This document shows, one piece after another, positions 1 to 7,896 of a stretch of DNA of 64,000 bases (position 1 is its first letter; each line of letters opens with the position of its first letter). Source of the DNA: Blastococcus sp. TF02-8 (lineage in GTDB: Bacteria; Actinomycetota; Actinomycetes; Mycobacteriales; Geodermatophilaceae); assembly GCF_003319175.1 (NCBI RefSeq), contig NZ_QOHK01000007.1:162429-226428 (forward strand), written 5' to 3'. The translations under genes were made by a program, and so were the position numbers. A model generated the notes under the pieces. That model made no database searches. It was not told where the DNA came from and was given only the letters and a program-made list of their open reading frames with translations.

Positions 1-1336
1 ACACCGCCGGATTGGTGGCGGTGACGTAGAAGAACCGGATCGAGCCCTCTTCGATGTAGCGCAGCTGCTGCATGATGTGCGTCGGCGGCGAGTAGTGCGG
101 GATGTCCATGGGGTCGACATTCCAGACCCGGGCCAGGTCCTGGATGTGGCTGTCGTTGGACCAGTTGCGGAAGGCCGGCAGGTCGCCGTCGGCGCCGGCC
201 TCGCGGGTGTTCTGGGCGGTGGGCTGGCCGTTCATCTGCAGGATCCCGCAGCCCGGCTTGCCCAGCATGCCGCGGACGACGTTGATGTTGTTGACCTGCA
301 CGGCCGCGGCGGTGGCCTGGTGCGACTGGTAGAAGCCCTGCAGCACGGTGGACAGGAGCCGCTGGGCCTGCCCGATGATGCGGGCGGCCTCCCGGATCTG
401 CTCGACCGGGACGTCGCACACCTCGGCGGCGACCTCGGGCGGGTAGTCCTGCACCCGCTTCGCCAGCTCGTCGAAGCCGACGGTGTGCGCGTCGACGTAG
501 CCGCGGTCGACCCAGCCGTTGCCGATGATCTCGTGCAGCAGCGCGTTCATCAGCATCACGTTGGTGCCCGGCCGCGGGGCGAGGTGCACGGTGGCTGCAC
601 GGGCGACCGGCGTCTCTCGGGGATCGACGCAGATCACCTGCGGCGGATTCGGCCCTGCGAGCCGGTCCAGCACCCTGCTCCACAGCACGGTCTGCGTCTC
701 GGCCATGTTGTGCCCGTAGAGCACGATGACGTCGGCATGGTCGACGTCGGTGTAGCTCCCGGGCTGCCCGTCGGAGGCGAACGTCTCCTTCAGCGCCGCC
801 GCAGCGGTGGCCGTGCACAACCGAGTGTTGCCGTCGACGTGGTTCGTGCCGATCCCGCCGTGCGCGATCAGGCCCAGGGTGTAGTACTCCTCGAGGAACA
901 GCTGCCCGGTCGTGTAGAAGGCGATCGAGCTCGGGCCGCGCTCGTCGAGCAACTCCTTGACCCGGCCGGCGACGGCGTCCATCGCGGTGTCCCAGTCGGT
1001 CTCCACCAGCTCGCCGTCCCGGCGGATCAGCGGCCTGGTCAGCCGGTCCGGGGAGTTGTTGGCCTGCCAGCCGTAGAGGTCCTTGGGTCCCAGCCGGCCG
1101 TGGTTGACCCGGTCGACGGCCCGGCCGCGGACGCCCACGATCTGCCCATCCTTGACCGCCATGTCGTAGGCATCGCCGTTGGAGTGCAGGATCGACGCCG
1201 TCTGGACCCAGCGGTCGACGTCGTCCTCGGTCAGCCCGTCGGCCAGGTAGGAGTCCACCCGCGTCGGCCAGGTCTCTCCCGGCCCGTACGGCGTGCGAGT
1301 CCCCCACGGTTCGGCGATCCGGTCGATGCGCCCCAT
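1..1336 (-). CDS. Molybdopterin oxidoreductase (nitrate reductase/formate dehydrogenase-like), C-terminus outside window
   Basis: Large catalytic subunit of the DMSO-reductase family, which binds bis-MGD and transfers electrons to or from small substrates. The first 445 codons are present and the gene runs off the left edge. The start is the ATG at 1336, with GGAGGAG just upstream. The N-terminus aligns with the nitrate-reductase-like branch (AVKDGQIVGVRGRAVDRVN, then RLGPKDLYGWQAN). The positions that normally carry the N-terminal [4Fe-4S] cysteines read VQTASILHSNGDAYD, so Ser, His and Asp stand where Cys is usual and Gly stands where RLCPK is usual. This subunit therefore probably lacks that cluster. 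Later segments (GHNMAETQTVLWSRVL, QVICVDPRETPVA) are typical of the MGD-binding domains. The substrate cannot be told; nearby formaldehyde and formate enzymes make formate oxidation possible, but this is inference. Confidence 0.85.
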   Translation of the reverse strand, partial: MGRIDRIAEPWGTRTPYGPGETWPTRVDSYLADGLTEDDVDRWVQTASILHSNGDAYDMAVKDGQIVGVRGRAVDRVNHGRLGPKDLYGWQANNSPDRLTRPLIRRDGELVETDWDTAMDAVAGRVKELLDERGPSSIAFYTTGQLFLEEYYTLGLIAHGGIGTNHVDGNTRLCTATAAAALKETFASDGQPGSYTDVDHADVIVLYGHNMAETQTVLWSRVLDRLAGPNPPQVICVDPRETPVARAATVHLAPRPGTNVMLMNALLHEIIGNGWVDRGYVDAHTVGFDELAKRVQDYPPEVAAEVCDVPVEQIREAARIIGQAQRLLSTVLQGFYQSHQATAAAVQVNNINVVRGMLGKPGCGILQMNGQPTAQNTREAGADGDLPAFRNWSNDSHIQDLARVWNVDPMDIPHYSPPTHIMQQLRYIEEGSIRFFYVTATNPAV

Positions 1337-1457
1337 CGCACTCCTCCTCCGCTGCATGGCTATCCGGTCGAGCCGACCACGCCCTCTCCCGCCGCGCATC
1401 TCAGGACATCGCGGGGCATGACTGATTCGTGACATCCGTGCGGCGGACGCCTGACCG

Positions 1458-1463
1458 GGGTAG
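1458..1463 (+). promoter_or_regulatory. Possible SigB/SigF-type -10 (GGGTAG) before the copper-storage gene
   Basis: GGGTAG lies 72 bases before the GTG at 1536. No GNNTN -35 is visible at 14 bases, unlike the better promoters of this window, so this site is the weakest of the set. Confidence 0.35.
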
Positions 1464-1535
1464 GTCGATCTGCGCCAGGCGGCAGCCACAGGCGTCCCGA
1501 CGACGCCCACCGCCGGCACGTTCGAGGAGGACACC

Positions 1536-1943
1536 GTGACCGTTGCAGGCCAGATGCTCGAGACCTACCCGAAGGACCTCGGCGGGGTGGATCGCGACAA
1601 GCTGCGGGAGTGCATCGAGGCGTGCGTCGAGTGCGCTCAGGCCTGCACCGCCTGCGCCGACGCCTGCCTGAGCGAGGACTCGGTCGCCGAGCTCACCACG
1701 TGCATCCGCACCAACCTCGACTGCGCCGACGTCTGCGACGCCACCGGCCGCGTGCTGTCCCGCCACACCGGCTACGACGCCAACCTGACCCGCGCGGTCC
1801 TCGAGGCCTGCGCCGCGGCCTGCAAGGCATGCGGCGACGAGTGCGGGCAGCACGCCTCCATGCACGAGCACTGCCGGGTCTGCGCGGAGGCGTGCCGCCG
1901 CTGCGAGCAGGCCTGCCGAGAGCTCGTCGCCTCGCTGGGCTGA
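1536..1943 (+). CDS. Cys-rich four-helix-bundle copper-storage protein (DUF326/Csp-like)
   Basis: A 135-residue protein with 18 cysteines, mostly in CxxxC and CxxC steps along amphipathic helices (for example ECIEACVECAQACTAC near residues 26-41 and CAAACKACGDEC near 90-101). This is the layout of DUF326/Csp proteins, which fill the core of a four-helix bundle with Cu(I)-thiolates. There is no signal peptide, so it is probably a cytosolic Csp3-type store rather than an exported one. The start is the GTG at 1536 with GAGGAGG 5 bases upstream. It is monocistronic, between divergent and convergent neighbours. Copper storage or detoxification follows from the family and is not shown here. Confidence 0.9.
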   Translation: MTVAGQMLETYPKDLGGVDRDKLRECIEACVECAQACTACADACLSEDSVAELTTCIRTNLDCADVCDATGRVLSRHTGYDANLTRAVLEACAAACKACGDECGQHASMHEHCRVCAEACRRCEQACRELVASLG

Positions 1944-2113
1944 CGCACCTCTCCAGCCATCGCCGCTGCTGCTCCGCGCGGTCAGGATCTGGCGACCAGG
2001 TTCTCCGCGCGGGGCGGCCGGCATGCCCCTCGACATGCTGACCACCTACCGCAGCACCACGGCCGACATCGCCACCCAGTTCGAGCGCGCAGAGATGTCC
2101 GACGTCCGCCTGT

Positions 2114-3223
2114 TCAGCGCAGGAGAACCGGACCGGCGTCGATCGGGGTGCGGAACAAGACGTAGGGCTTGCGCCGCTGGTCCTCACCGCCGCGGTACTT
2201 GTCCTGCCGGTACAGCTGGTTGGCGGTGACGTAGAGGAAGCCGTCGGCGGCGACGGACATGGTGTCCGGCCAGAGCAGCCGCGGGTCGTGGACGACGGTC
2301 TCCCACGTCCCGTCGGGCAGTCGGCGGTGGATCGCGTCGTGCTCCCCGTCGGTGACGTAGAGCCGCCCCTGGTCGTCGGTCTCCAGGCCGTCGCTGACGC
2401 AGCCCTTGTCGCCCTCGTCCTGGACGGTGGCCGCGACGGCGTCGTCGTCCTGGTCGCGGTCGACCAGGGCGTCCACCGAGACGCTGTACCAGCGGCGGCC
2501 TGCCAGCGGGCAGTAGTACAGCCGGCTGCCGTCCGCGGCGATCGCGATGCCGTCGGCGCCCATCGTCACCGGCGAGGTGTTCCCGTCGGGCGACCGCTCC
2601 AGGAACTCGACGCCCTCGACGACCATCCGCAGGTCCGGCGGCGTCGTGGCCTTCGTCGACGGGTGCTCGTGCAGCCGTCGCCACGACTCCCCCGTCGCCA
2701 GGTCGACGACGATGATCCCGTTCGGTCCCTGGTCGGAGGAGTCGGTGATGAAGGCGGTCCCCGCTTCCCCGCGGCGGAGGTCGAAGCGGACGTCGTTGAG
2801 GTAGGTCGTCGGCAGCGCGACGTCGGTCGGGAACAGGATGGTCTGCGCGACCTCGTCGGTGGTCAGGTCGACGCAGACCAGCTTCGGGCCGCCGTGCTCG
2901 GTCGGCTGGAACAGCGGGCTGCCGGTGTCGAGCACCCACAGCCGGTCGGCCGGGTCGACGACGACGCTCTGCACCGAGACGAACCGGTCGGGGTCTGCGT
3001 CGCTCACGTTGTCGTTCTGCTGCTGGTTCGGGAACGCCACCTCCTGGCCGTCCCGGAGCTCGCCCACGGTGAACCCGACGTCGTCGCCCCACTTGGGGTA
3101 GCAGACGAAGATTCGTCCGCCGTGCGACACCGTGACGCCCGTGGGCATGGCACCCGTGAACTGGTGGACGACCTCCAGCCCGCCGATCGTCTCGTCGACC
3201 GCCGGCCGCAGCGCCGCCGTCAC
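2114..3223 (-). CDS. MRJP/yellow-like beta-propeller protein
   Basis: A 369-residue protein related to the bacterial branch of the major royal jelly protein/yellow family, a six-bladed propeller fold related to SMP-30 lactonases. Diagnostic stretches are FVCYPKWGDDVGFTVGEL near the N-terminus, LWVLDTGSPLF around residue 93, TYLNDVRFDLR and AFITDSSDQGPNGIIVVDLA in the middle, and CVSDGLETDDQGRLYVTDG later. No export signal is seen. Its start (3223) overlaps the stop of the upstream hemerythrin-hydrolase gene by 4 bases, so the two are probably translated from one mRNA. Substrate and reaction are unknown; lactonase-like or ligand-binding roles are both possible. Confidence 0.8.
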   Translation of the reverse strand: MTAALRPAVDETIGGLEVVHQFTGAMPTGVTVSHGGRIFVCYPKWGDDVGFTVGELRDGQEVAFPNQQQNDNVSDADPDRFVSVQSVVVDPADRLWVLDTGSPLFQPTEHGGPKLVCVDLTTDEVAQTILFPTDVALPTTYLNDVRFDLRRGEAGTAFITDSSDQGPNGIIVVDLATGESWRRLHEHPSTKATTPPDLRMVVEGVEFLERSPDGNTSPVTMGADGIAIAADGSRLYYCPLAGRRWYSVSVDALVDRDQDDDAVAATVQDEGDKGCVSDGLETDDQGRLYVTDGEHDAIHRRLPDGTWETVVHDPRLLWPDTMSVAADGFLYVTANQLYRQDKYRGGEDQRRKPYVLFRTPIDAGPVLLR

Positions 3224-4818
3224 CGGGAGGTCCCGCCGAGCGGCGCGGCACCAGCGGTCGCGCGGGCGGCGCCGAAGGCGCGGGTGAAGTGGGTGGCCGC
3301 TTCCTGCTGGGCCTGCTCCGCCTCGTCTAGCACGGCCGCGGCGCCGAAGAACTCGTGCATGACGCCGTCGTAGTGGCGGTGCGTGGTGGCCACGCCCGCC
3401 GCCTCCAGGTTCTGCGCGAACTGCTGCCCCTGGCTCCGCAGGACGTCCCGCTCGTCGGTGATGACCAGCGTGGGCGGCATGAGCGCCAGCTGCTCGCGGC
3501 TCCAGCCGAGCAGATCGACGCGCGGGTCCTTCGCGCCGTCGGGCACGCCCTGGAAGGCGTGCATGGCCATCCAGGACAGCAGGGCCCGGTTGAGCGGACG
3601 GCCGTCGGCGGCGTCGTCCATCGACTCGCCGAACTGCTCGCCCGTGGTCAGCGGGTACACGCAGACCGCGGCCGCCGGCACCGACTCACCCGCCTGCGCC
3701 AGCCGGAGGATCGTCGCGGCGGTCATGGTGCCGCCGACGGACTCCCCGCCGATGCCGATGCGGGTGGGGTCGCCGCCGATCTCGGCGGCGTGCTGGACAA
3801 CCCACCGGTAGGCGGAGAGGACGTCGTCGTGCGAGGCCGGGAACACCGCCTCGGGAGCCCGGCGGTAGTCGGGGGTGACCACCATCGCCCGGGCCTTGTT
3901 GGTCAACCCGCGGCACGAGTCGTCGTAGTGGTCGTCGATGTCGAACAGCACCCAGCCGCCGCCGTGAATCCAGAAGATCACCGGCAGTGCCTCGGTGCCG
4001 GCGTCGGCGGGCTTGTAGACGCGCAGCCGCATCTGGCCGTTGGCGGCGTCGGGGATCACCAGGTCCTCGACGGAGCCGACCGGTTCCGGACCCTCCAGCC
4101 CCTTCTCGGCCATGACCTTCTGGACCGCTTCCTTCGGGCCGGGCTGCTTGCGCGCCTGGTCGGGCTCGAGGATCTCGAATGGCAGCGGGCCGAGGGATGA
4201 GTGGGCGTCGACGATGGCCTGGGCCTGCGGCGTCAGCAGGCCGGAGGGGTCGGTGGCCATCTCCTTCTGCTTGCCCGAGAGCAGGTCCCGGACGTGGTCC
4301 AGCGGCTTGGCCAGCATCCCGGCGATCCGTTCGGCGATGCCCTCGTCGGGGGCGTGCGGGTGTGGCCGGGTGGGCGCCTGCCGCTTGGCGGCGAGGAACT
4401 CCTTGCCCAGCTGGGCCATCCGCTCGGCGCCGGCCTTCTGCCGGAACTCGGGCAGCTCCTCCTTCTCCTCGTCGTCGACGTGGTGCCGGACGACGCCGAT
4501 GAGCTTGGCCAGCGCCTCCTCGAACTGGGTCTCCCCCGGGTCCGTGCGGCCCAGGACGACGAGCAGGTCCTTGATCTGCTGGTGCTCGTGCTCGGCGTCG
4601 TCGTGCTCGTCGGTCATGCCGATCTCGGGCCAGATCGGGTAGAGCACGGTCTCCTCGGCGAAGGCGTGCAGCGCGAGCTGGAAGGAGATCTGGTCCACCA
4701 GCACCCGCCGGTTCCCGCGGCCGGCCTCCAGGTGCTGGAACTGGCGGTCCACGGCGGCATGGTCGTCGGCGATCAGGTGGTCGATGTCGCCGGGCAGGGT
4801 CGGATAGTCCAGGGCCAC
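3220..4818 (-). CDS. Fusion: hemerythrin (HHE) domain + HSL-type alpha/beta hydrolase
   Basis: A 532-residue two-domain protein. Residues about 10-150 form an HHE hemerythrin domain (HLIADDH, HAFAEETVLYP, HEHQQIKD, HHVDDEEKEELP), which normally binds a di-iron centre and senses O2, NO or peroxide. Residues about 220-515 are a hormone-sensitive-lipase-type esterase: oxyanion motif HGGGW, nucleophile in GGESVGG, acid in TDERDVL and histidine in GVMHEFF. The start is the GTG at 4818 with CGAGGAG upstream, behind a hexanucleotide repeat and a SigB-like promoter. It overlaps the MRJP-like gene downstream by 4 bases. The two domains are usually separate proteins; iron or redox control of the esterase is inference. 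Confidence 0.9.
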   Translation of the reverse strand: MALDYPTLPGDIDHLIADDHAAVDRQFQHLEAGRGNRRVLVDQISFQLALHAFAEETVLYPIWPEIGMTDEHDDAEHEHQQIKDLLVVLGRTDPGETQFEEALAKLIGVVRHHVDDEEKEELPEFRQKAGAERMAQLGKEFLAAKRQAPTRPHPHAPDEGIAERIAGMLAKPLDHVRDLLSGKQKEMATDPSGLLTPQAQAIVDAHSSLGPLPFEILEPDQARKQPGPKEAVQKVMAEKGLEGPEPVGSVEDLVIPDAANGQMRLRVYKPADAGTEALPVIFWIHGGGWVLFDIDDHYDDSCRGLTNKARAMVVTPDYRRAPEAVFPASHDDVLSAYRWVVQHAAEIGGDPTRIGIGGESVGGTMTAATILRLAQAGESVPAAAVCVYPLTTGEQFGESMDDAADGRPLNRALLSWMAMHAFQGVPDGAKDPRVDLLGWSREQLALMPPTLVITDERDVLRSQGQQFAQNLEAAGVATTHRHYDGVMHEFFGAAAVLDEAEQAQQEAATHFTRAFGAARATAGAAPLGGTSR

Positions 4819-4834
4819 GGGAACTCCTCGGATT

Positions 4835-4864
4835 CGGGATCGGGATCGGGATCGGGATCGGGAT
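4835..4864. repeat. Hexanucleotide tandem repeat, CGGGAT x5
   Basis: Five perfect head-to-tail copies of CGGGAT, with a degenerate copy before and a partial copy after. The array lies between the promoter-like element at 4893-4917 and the ribosome site of the hemerythrin-hydrolase gene, so it is part of that gene's 5' leader. Confidence 0.95.
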
Positions 4865-4892
4865 CGCCTGTCGACGACTGGTCGTCCGCGAC

Positions 4893-4917
4893 CTACCCGG
4901 CGACCTCACCGGTACAC
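4893..4917 (-). promoter_or_regulatory. SigB/SigF-like promoter for the hemerythrin-hydrolase operon
   Basis: On the minus strand GTGTA (4917-4913), 14 bases, then GGGTAG (4898-4893). This matches GNNTN-N14-GGGTA of actinobacterial general-stress sigma factors. It is divergent from the promoter at 4930-4954. Confidence 0.6.
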
Positions 4918-4929
4918 CCCCGTGTGGAT

Positions 4930-4954
4930 GCGTGTGCCAACCGGTCGGGGGTAG
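4930..4954 (+). promoter_or_regulatory. SigB/SigF-like promoter for the 4987 dehydrogenase
   Basis: GCGTG (4930-4934), 14 bases, GGGTAG (4949-4954), followed by AGGAGG and the ATG at 4987. Confidence 0.6.
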
Positions 4955-4986
4955 GGCGGGGACCCCGAGCTCCCAGGAGGAAGCAC

Positions 4987-6129
4987 ATGAAGGCCGTCGT
5001 CTACCGAGGCCCGAAGGACGTCGCGATCCAGGACGTGCCCGACCCGACCATCCAGTCCCCCACGGACGCCGTCATCCGGATCACGACGACGAACATCTGC
5101 GGGTCGGACCTGCACATGTACGAGGGCCGCACCGGCGTCGAGGAGGGCAAGGTCCTCGGCCACGAGAACATGGGGATCGTCGAGGAGGTGGGTCCCGGCG
5201 TCGACCGCATCACGGTGGGCGACCGGGTCTCCGTCCCGTTCAACGTCGCCTGCGGCACGTGCCGGAACTGCACCACCGGATGGACGTCGTTCTGCCTGCG
5301 CGCCAACCCCACCGAGGGGATGGACGGCGCGGCCTACGGCTACGCCAACATGGGCCCGTACGACGGCGGCCAGGCCGAGTACCTGCGGGTGCCGTGGGCG
5401 GACTTCAACCTGCTGCGGCTGCCACCGGGCACCGAGCACGAGAACGACTTCACGATGCTGTCGGACATCTTCCCCACCGGCTGGCACGGCGTGGAGCTCT
5501 CCGGGCAGCAGCCCGGCGACCGGGTGGCCGTCTTCGGCGCGGGTCCCGTGGGGCTCATGGCGGCACACAGCGCGCTGCTGCGCGGCGCTTCGGAGGTCTT
5601 CGTCGTCGACAAGGAACCCGACCGGCTCCGGCTGGCCGGGAGCATCGGCGCCACCCCGGTCGACTTCTCCCAGGGCGACCCGGTGGAGCAGCTGATGGAC
5701 GCCACCGGCGGGCGCGGGGTCGACCGCGGCGTCGAGGCGGTCGGCTACCAGGCCCACGACCCCTCCGGGCAGGAGCACCCGGAGCTGGTGCTCGACAACC
5801 TGGTGCAGGTCGTGCGCTCGACCGGCGGGATCGGCGTCGTCGGTGTGTACATGCCCCAGGATCCCGGTGCAGCCACCGACCTCGCCAAGGAGGGCCGCAT
5901 CCCCTTCCAGTACGGCCAGTTCTTCACCAAGGGCCAGTCGATGGGCACCGGCCAGTGCCCGGTCAAGCGGTACAACCGGCAGCTGCGCGACCTGATCCTC
6001 ACCGGGCGGGCCACGCCGTCGTTCATCGTCTCCCACGAACTGGGCCTGGAGCAGGCCGTCGAGGGCTACGACCGGTTCGACCGGCGCGAGGACGGCTGGA
6101 CCAAGGTGCTGCTGCACCCGGCCGCCTGA
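4987..6129 (+). CDS. Zinc-dependent alcohol/formaldehyde dehydrogenase
   Basis: A 380-residue medium-chain dehydrogenase of the glutathione-independent formaldehyde dehydrogenase type. The catalytic zinc site is seen in NICGSDLHMYEG and GHENMG, the structural zinc site in CGTCRNCTTGWTSFC, and the Rossmann NAD(P) motif in AVFGAGPVGLMA. Start chosen at the ATG 4987 because AGGAGG lies 6 bases upstream; the frame stays open further upstream but only as the shadow of the opposite gene. It probably oxidises formaldehyde or a small alcohol or aldehyde to the acid, feeding the formate dehydrogenase at 6660-7715. A strong hairpin follows the stop. The exact substrate is not determined by the sequence. 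Confidence 0.88.
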   Translation: MKAVVYRGPKDVAIQDVPDPTIQSPTDAVIRITTTNICGSDLHMYEGRTGVEEGKVLGHENMGIVEEVGPGVDRITVGDRVSVPFNVACGTCRNCTTGWTSFCLRANPTEGMDGAAYGYANMGPYDGGQAEYLRVPWADFNLLRLPPGTEHENDFTMLSDIFPTGWHGVELSGQQPGDRVAVFGAGPVGLMAAHSALLRGASEVFVVDKEPDRLRLAGSIGATPVDFSQGDPVEQLMDATGGRGVDRGVEAVGYQAHDPSGQEHPELVLDNLVQVVRSTGGIGVVGVYMPQDPGAATDLAKEGRIPFQYGQFFTKGQSMGTGQCPVKRYNRQLRDLILTGRATPSFIVSHELGLEQAVEGYDRFDRREDGWTKVLLHPAA

Positions 6130-6138
6130 TCTGCCCTG

Positions 6139-6174
6139 CTCCCGCGGCACGCCAGCGAGGCCGTGCCGCGGGAG
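6139..6174 (+). terminator. Hairpin after the 4987 dehydrogenase
   Basis: CTCCCGCGGCAC pairs perfectly with GTGCCGCGGGAG (12 bp, 12-base loop). There is no U-tract. The right arm touches the -35 of the next gene. Confidence 0.65.
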
Positions 6175-6196
6175 TACGCCACCGCGCGACGGGTAT
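6172..6196 (+). promoter_or_regulatory. SigB/SigF-like promoter, probably leaderless
   Basis: GAGTA (6172-6176), 14 bases, GGGTAT (6191-6196). The ATG at 6206 lies only 9 bases after the -10, so the transcript should start at or next to the start codon. Confidence 0.6.
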
Positions 6197-6205
6197 CCGA
6201 GCCGC

Positions 6206-6619
6206 ATGGCTGACACCCAGGACGGACCAGAACTGCACCCGGTGACCCGCGAGCTGGCCGACGGCCCCAACTACGCCGCGATCAGCACGCTCATGCCCAG
6301 CGGCCACATCCAGACCCAGTACATCTGGGTGGGCACCGACGGCGACCGGCTGTACGTCAACACCGAGCCGCACCGGCAGAAGTTCAAGGACCTGGAGCGG
6401 GATCCCCGCGTCACGCTGGCGATCCGGGACGAGGCGGACCCCTACCGGTACGCCGAGGTGCGGGGCCGGGTGGTGGGCACCGAGCGCGGTCAGGCCGCGC
6501 GGGACCAGATCGACGAGCTGTCGCAGAAGTACGACGGCAAGCCGTACCCCCCGGACCAGATCAAGACCGAGCGCGTCATCGTCTGGATCGAGCCCGAACG
6601 GCAGACGATCGCCGGGTGA
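6206..6619 (+). CDS. PPOX-class F420/FMN-dependent oxidoreductase (split barrel)
   Basis: A 137-residue protein of the pyridoxamine-5'-phosphate-oxidase-like split-barrel family. Family signatures are NYAAISTLMPSGHIQTQYIW, DRLYVNTEPHRQKFKDLERD and VTLAIRDEADPYRYAEVRGRV. In actinobacteria such proteins mostly use F420H2 or FMN to reduce small molecules or menadione-like quinones. There is no Shine-Dalgarno sequence; a SigB-like -10 lies 9 bases before the ATG, implying leaderless translation. The convergent formate dehydrogenase gene follows after a shared hairpin. The substrate is unknown. Confidence 0.85.
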   Translation: MADTQDGPELHPVTRELADGPNYAAISTLMPSGHIQTQYIWVGTDGDRLYVNTEPHRQKFKDLERDPRVTLAIRDEADPYRYAEVRGRVVGTERGQAARDQIDELSQKYDGKPYPPDQIKTERVIVWIEPERQTIAG

Positions 6620-6621
6620 CG

Positions 6622-6653
6622 TGCCGGCCCGGTCGCGGGCGACCTGGCCGGCA
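6622..6653. terminator. Bidirectional hairpin between convergent genes
   Basis: TGCCGGCC and GGCCGGCA form 8 pairs. After one mismatch GGTCG/CGACC adds 5 more, closing on CGGG. It separates the PPOX gene from the convergent formate dehydrogenase. Confidence 0.65.
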
Positions 6654-6659
6654 GGCCGA

Positions 6660-7715
6660 TCAACCCGAGAAGGCCGCCTTGTAGGCGCCGCCGACGATCT
6701 CGCCGTCCTGGACGATGACGTGGTCCTTCTCCAGCGGCTCCCCCGCCAGGTAGGCCTCCAGGCACAGCCGGGTGTCGGCGGCGTACCGGCGCTGGGCGTC
6801 GAGCGTCGTCCCGGACACGTGCGGGGTCAGCATGTGGTTCGGCATCCGCCGCCACGGGTGGTCGGCGGGCGCGGGCTCGGGGTACCAGACGTCGCCGGCG
6901 TAGCCGCCGAGATGCCCTGACTCCAGCGCCTCCACGAGGGCCTCGGTGTCGACGATGCCGCCGCGGGCGACGTTGACGATCCAGGCGCCCTTCTTCATGC
7001 CGGACAGGACGTCGCGGTCGAACAGCTTCTCGGTCTCGGGCGTCAGCGGCGCGGTGATGACGATGGCGTCGCAGCGCTCCTGCATCTCCTCCAGCCGCGC
7101 GTACCGCGCCCCGATGACCTGCTCCTGCGGGTGCTCCAGGCGGGTGCGCTTGTAGTAGAGGGTCTCCACGTCGAAGCCCTTGAGCCGGATCGCGATGAGC
7201 TGGCCGATGGCGCCGGCGCCGTAGATGCCGACGGTCTTGCGCTCCAGGTCCCAGGAGCGGGCGGCGATCTCGCCGATGTCCCAGCGGCCGTCGACGACCT
7301 GCTGGTAGGCCGGCACGTAGTTGCGCACGAGCGCGAGCAGCTGCATGACCGCGTGCTCGGCGACGCTCACCACGTTGCTGCCGGTCTGCTCGGCGACGAG
7401 CAGGCCGCGGTCCGCGGCGGCGCGCAGGTCGACGTGGTCGGAGCCCACGCCGGCGGTCAGCACCAGCTTCAGCTCACGAGCGGCTTCGAGCAGCTCCCGG
7501 TCGGCGTAGACCGGCCAGAACGGCGTGGTGATCAGCACCTCGGCGTCCGCGAGCTCCTTCGTGAGCTCCTCGCCCTCGCGGGCCGACGTGGAGACGACCT
7601 GGTGCCCCTCGCCCTCCAGCCACTCGCGCAGCCCGAGCGCGTTCTCGGCGCAGCCGAGCAGCTCTGGCGGGGCGCCGCTCTCGGGCGCGGGGTACAGGGA
7701 CATGACGATTTTCAC
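6660..7715 (-). CDS. fdh: Formate dehydrogenase, NAD(P)-dependent, 2-hydroxyacid dehydrogenase type
   Basis: A 351-residue enzyme of the D-2-hydroxyacid dehydrogenase superfamily, close to metal-free formate dehydrogenase (formate + NAD(P)+ to CO2). The formate-specific block SNVVSVAEHAVMQLLALVRN (Asn114), the Rossmann motif YGAGAIG (165-171), Arg251 in NVARGG and His299 in TPHVSGTT are present. Two positions differ from the well-studied Pseudomonas enzyme: the Asp that selects NAD over NADP is Lys189 (LYYKRT), and the active-site Gln of PQPAP is Glu280. The first suggests NADP use, and the second could alter turnover. It lies between two formaldehyde-dehydrogenase-like genes, suggesting a formaldehyde-to-CO2 route. 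Confidence 0.85.
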   Translation of the reverse strand: MKIVMSLYPAPESGAPPELLGCAENALGLREWLEGEGHQVVSTSAREGEELTKELADAEVLITTPFWPVYADRELLEAARELKLVLTAGVGSDHVDLRAAADRGLLVAEQTGSNVVSVAEHAVMQLLALVRNYVPAYQQVVDGRWDIGEIAARSWDLERKTVGIYGAGAIGQLIAIRLKGFDVETLYYKRTRLEHPQEQVIGARYARLEEMQERCDAIVITAPLTPETEKLFDRDVLSGMKKGAWIVNVARGGIVDTEALVEALESGHLGGYAGDVWYPEPAPADHPWRRMPNHMLTPHVSGTTLDAQRRYAADTRLCLEAYLAGEPLEKDHVIVQDGEIVGGAYKAAFSG

Positions 7716-7767
7716 GGCGGCTCCTGCCGGTGGTCTGCGGCGCCCGGCTGCTCGAGCAGGGCGCCCC

Positions 7768-7792
7768 TACCCGCCTCTCCTCGACGGGACGC
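7768..7792 (-). promoter_or_regulatory. SigB/SigF-like promoter for the formate dehydrogenase
   Basis: Minus strand GCGTC (7792-7788), 14 bases, GGGTAG (7773-7768), 52 bases before the ATG at 7715. Confidence 0.6.
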
Positions 7793-7806
7793 ATCGCGAC
7801 GGGGAC

Positions 7807-7831
7807 GGGTGAGCGCCGTCCGACCGGGTAG
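7807..7831 (+). promoter_or_regulatory. SigB/SigF-like promoter for the 7897 dehydrogenase
   Basis: GGGTG (7807-7811), 14 bases, GGGTAG (7826-7831). It overlaps nothing and is divergent from the formate dehydrogenase promoter. Confidence 0.6.
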
Positions 7832-7896
7832 GGCGCGAACGGCGACGGCCGCGATCGAGCCCAGGTCCGCGGTGCATGCTCGTTCCAGGAGGACAC

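Noticed and set aside
77..1432. A 451-codon plus-strand open frame
   Set aside because: Val/Asp/Gly/Arg-biased shadow opposite the molybdopterin oxidoreductase, which has clear family motifs.
4201..4986. Plus-strand open frame extending the 4987 dehydrogenase N-terminally by 262 residues
   Set aside because: It lies opposite the hemerythrin-hydrolase gene and includes the hexamer repeat; the family N-terminus and AGGAGG point to 4987.
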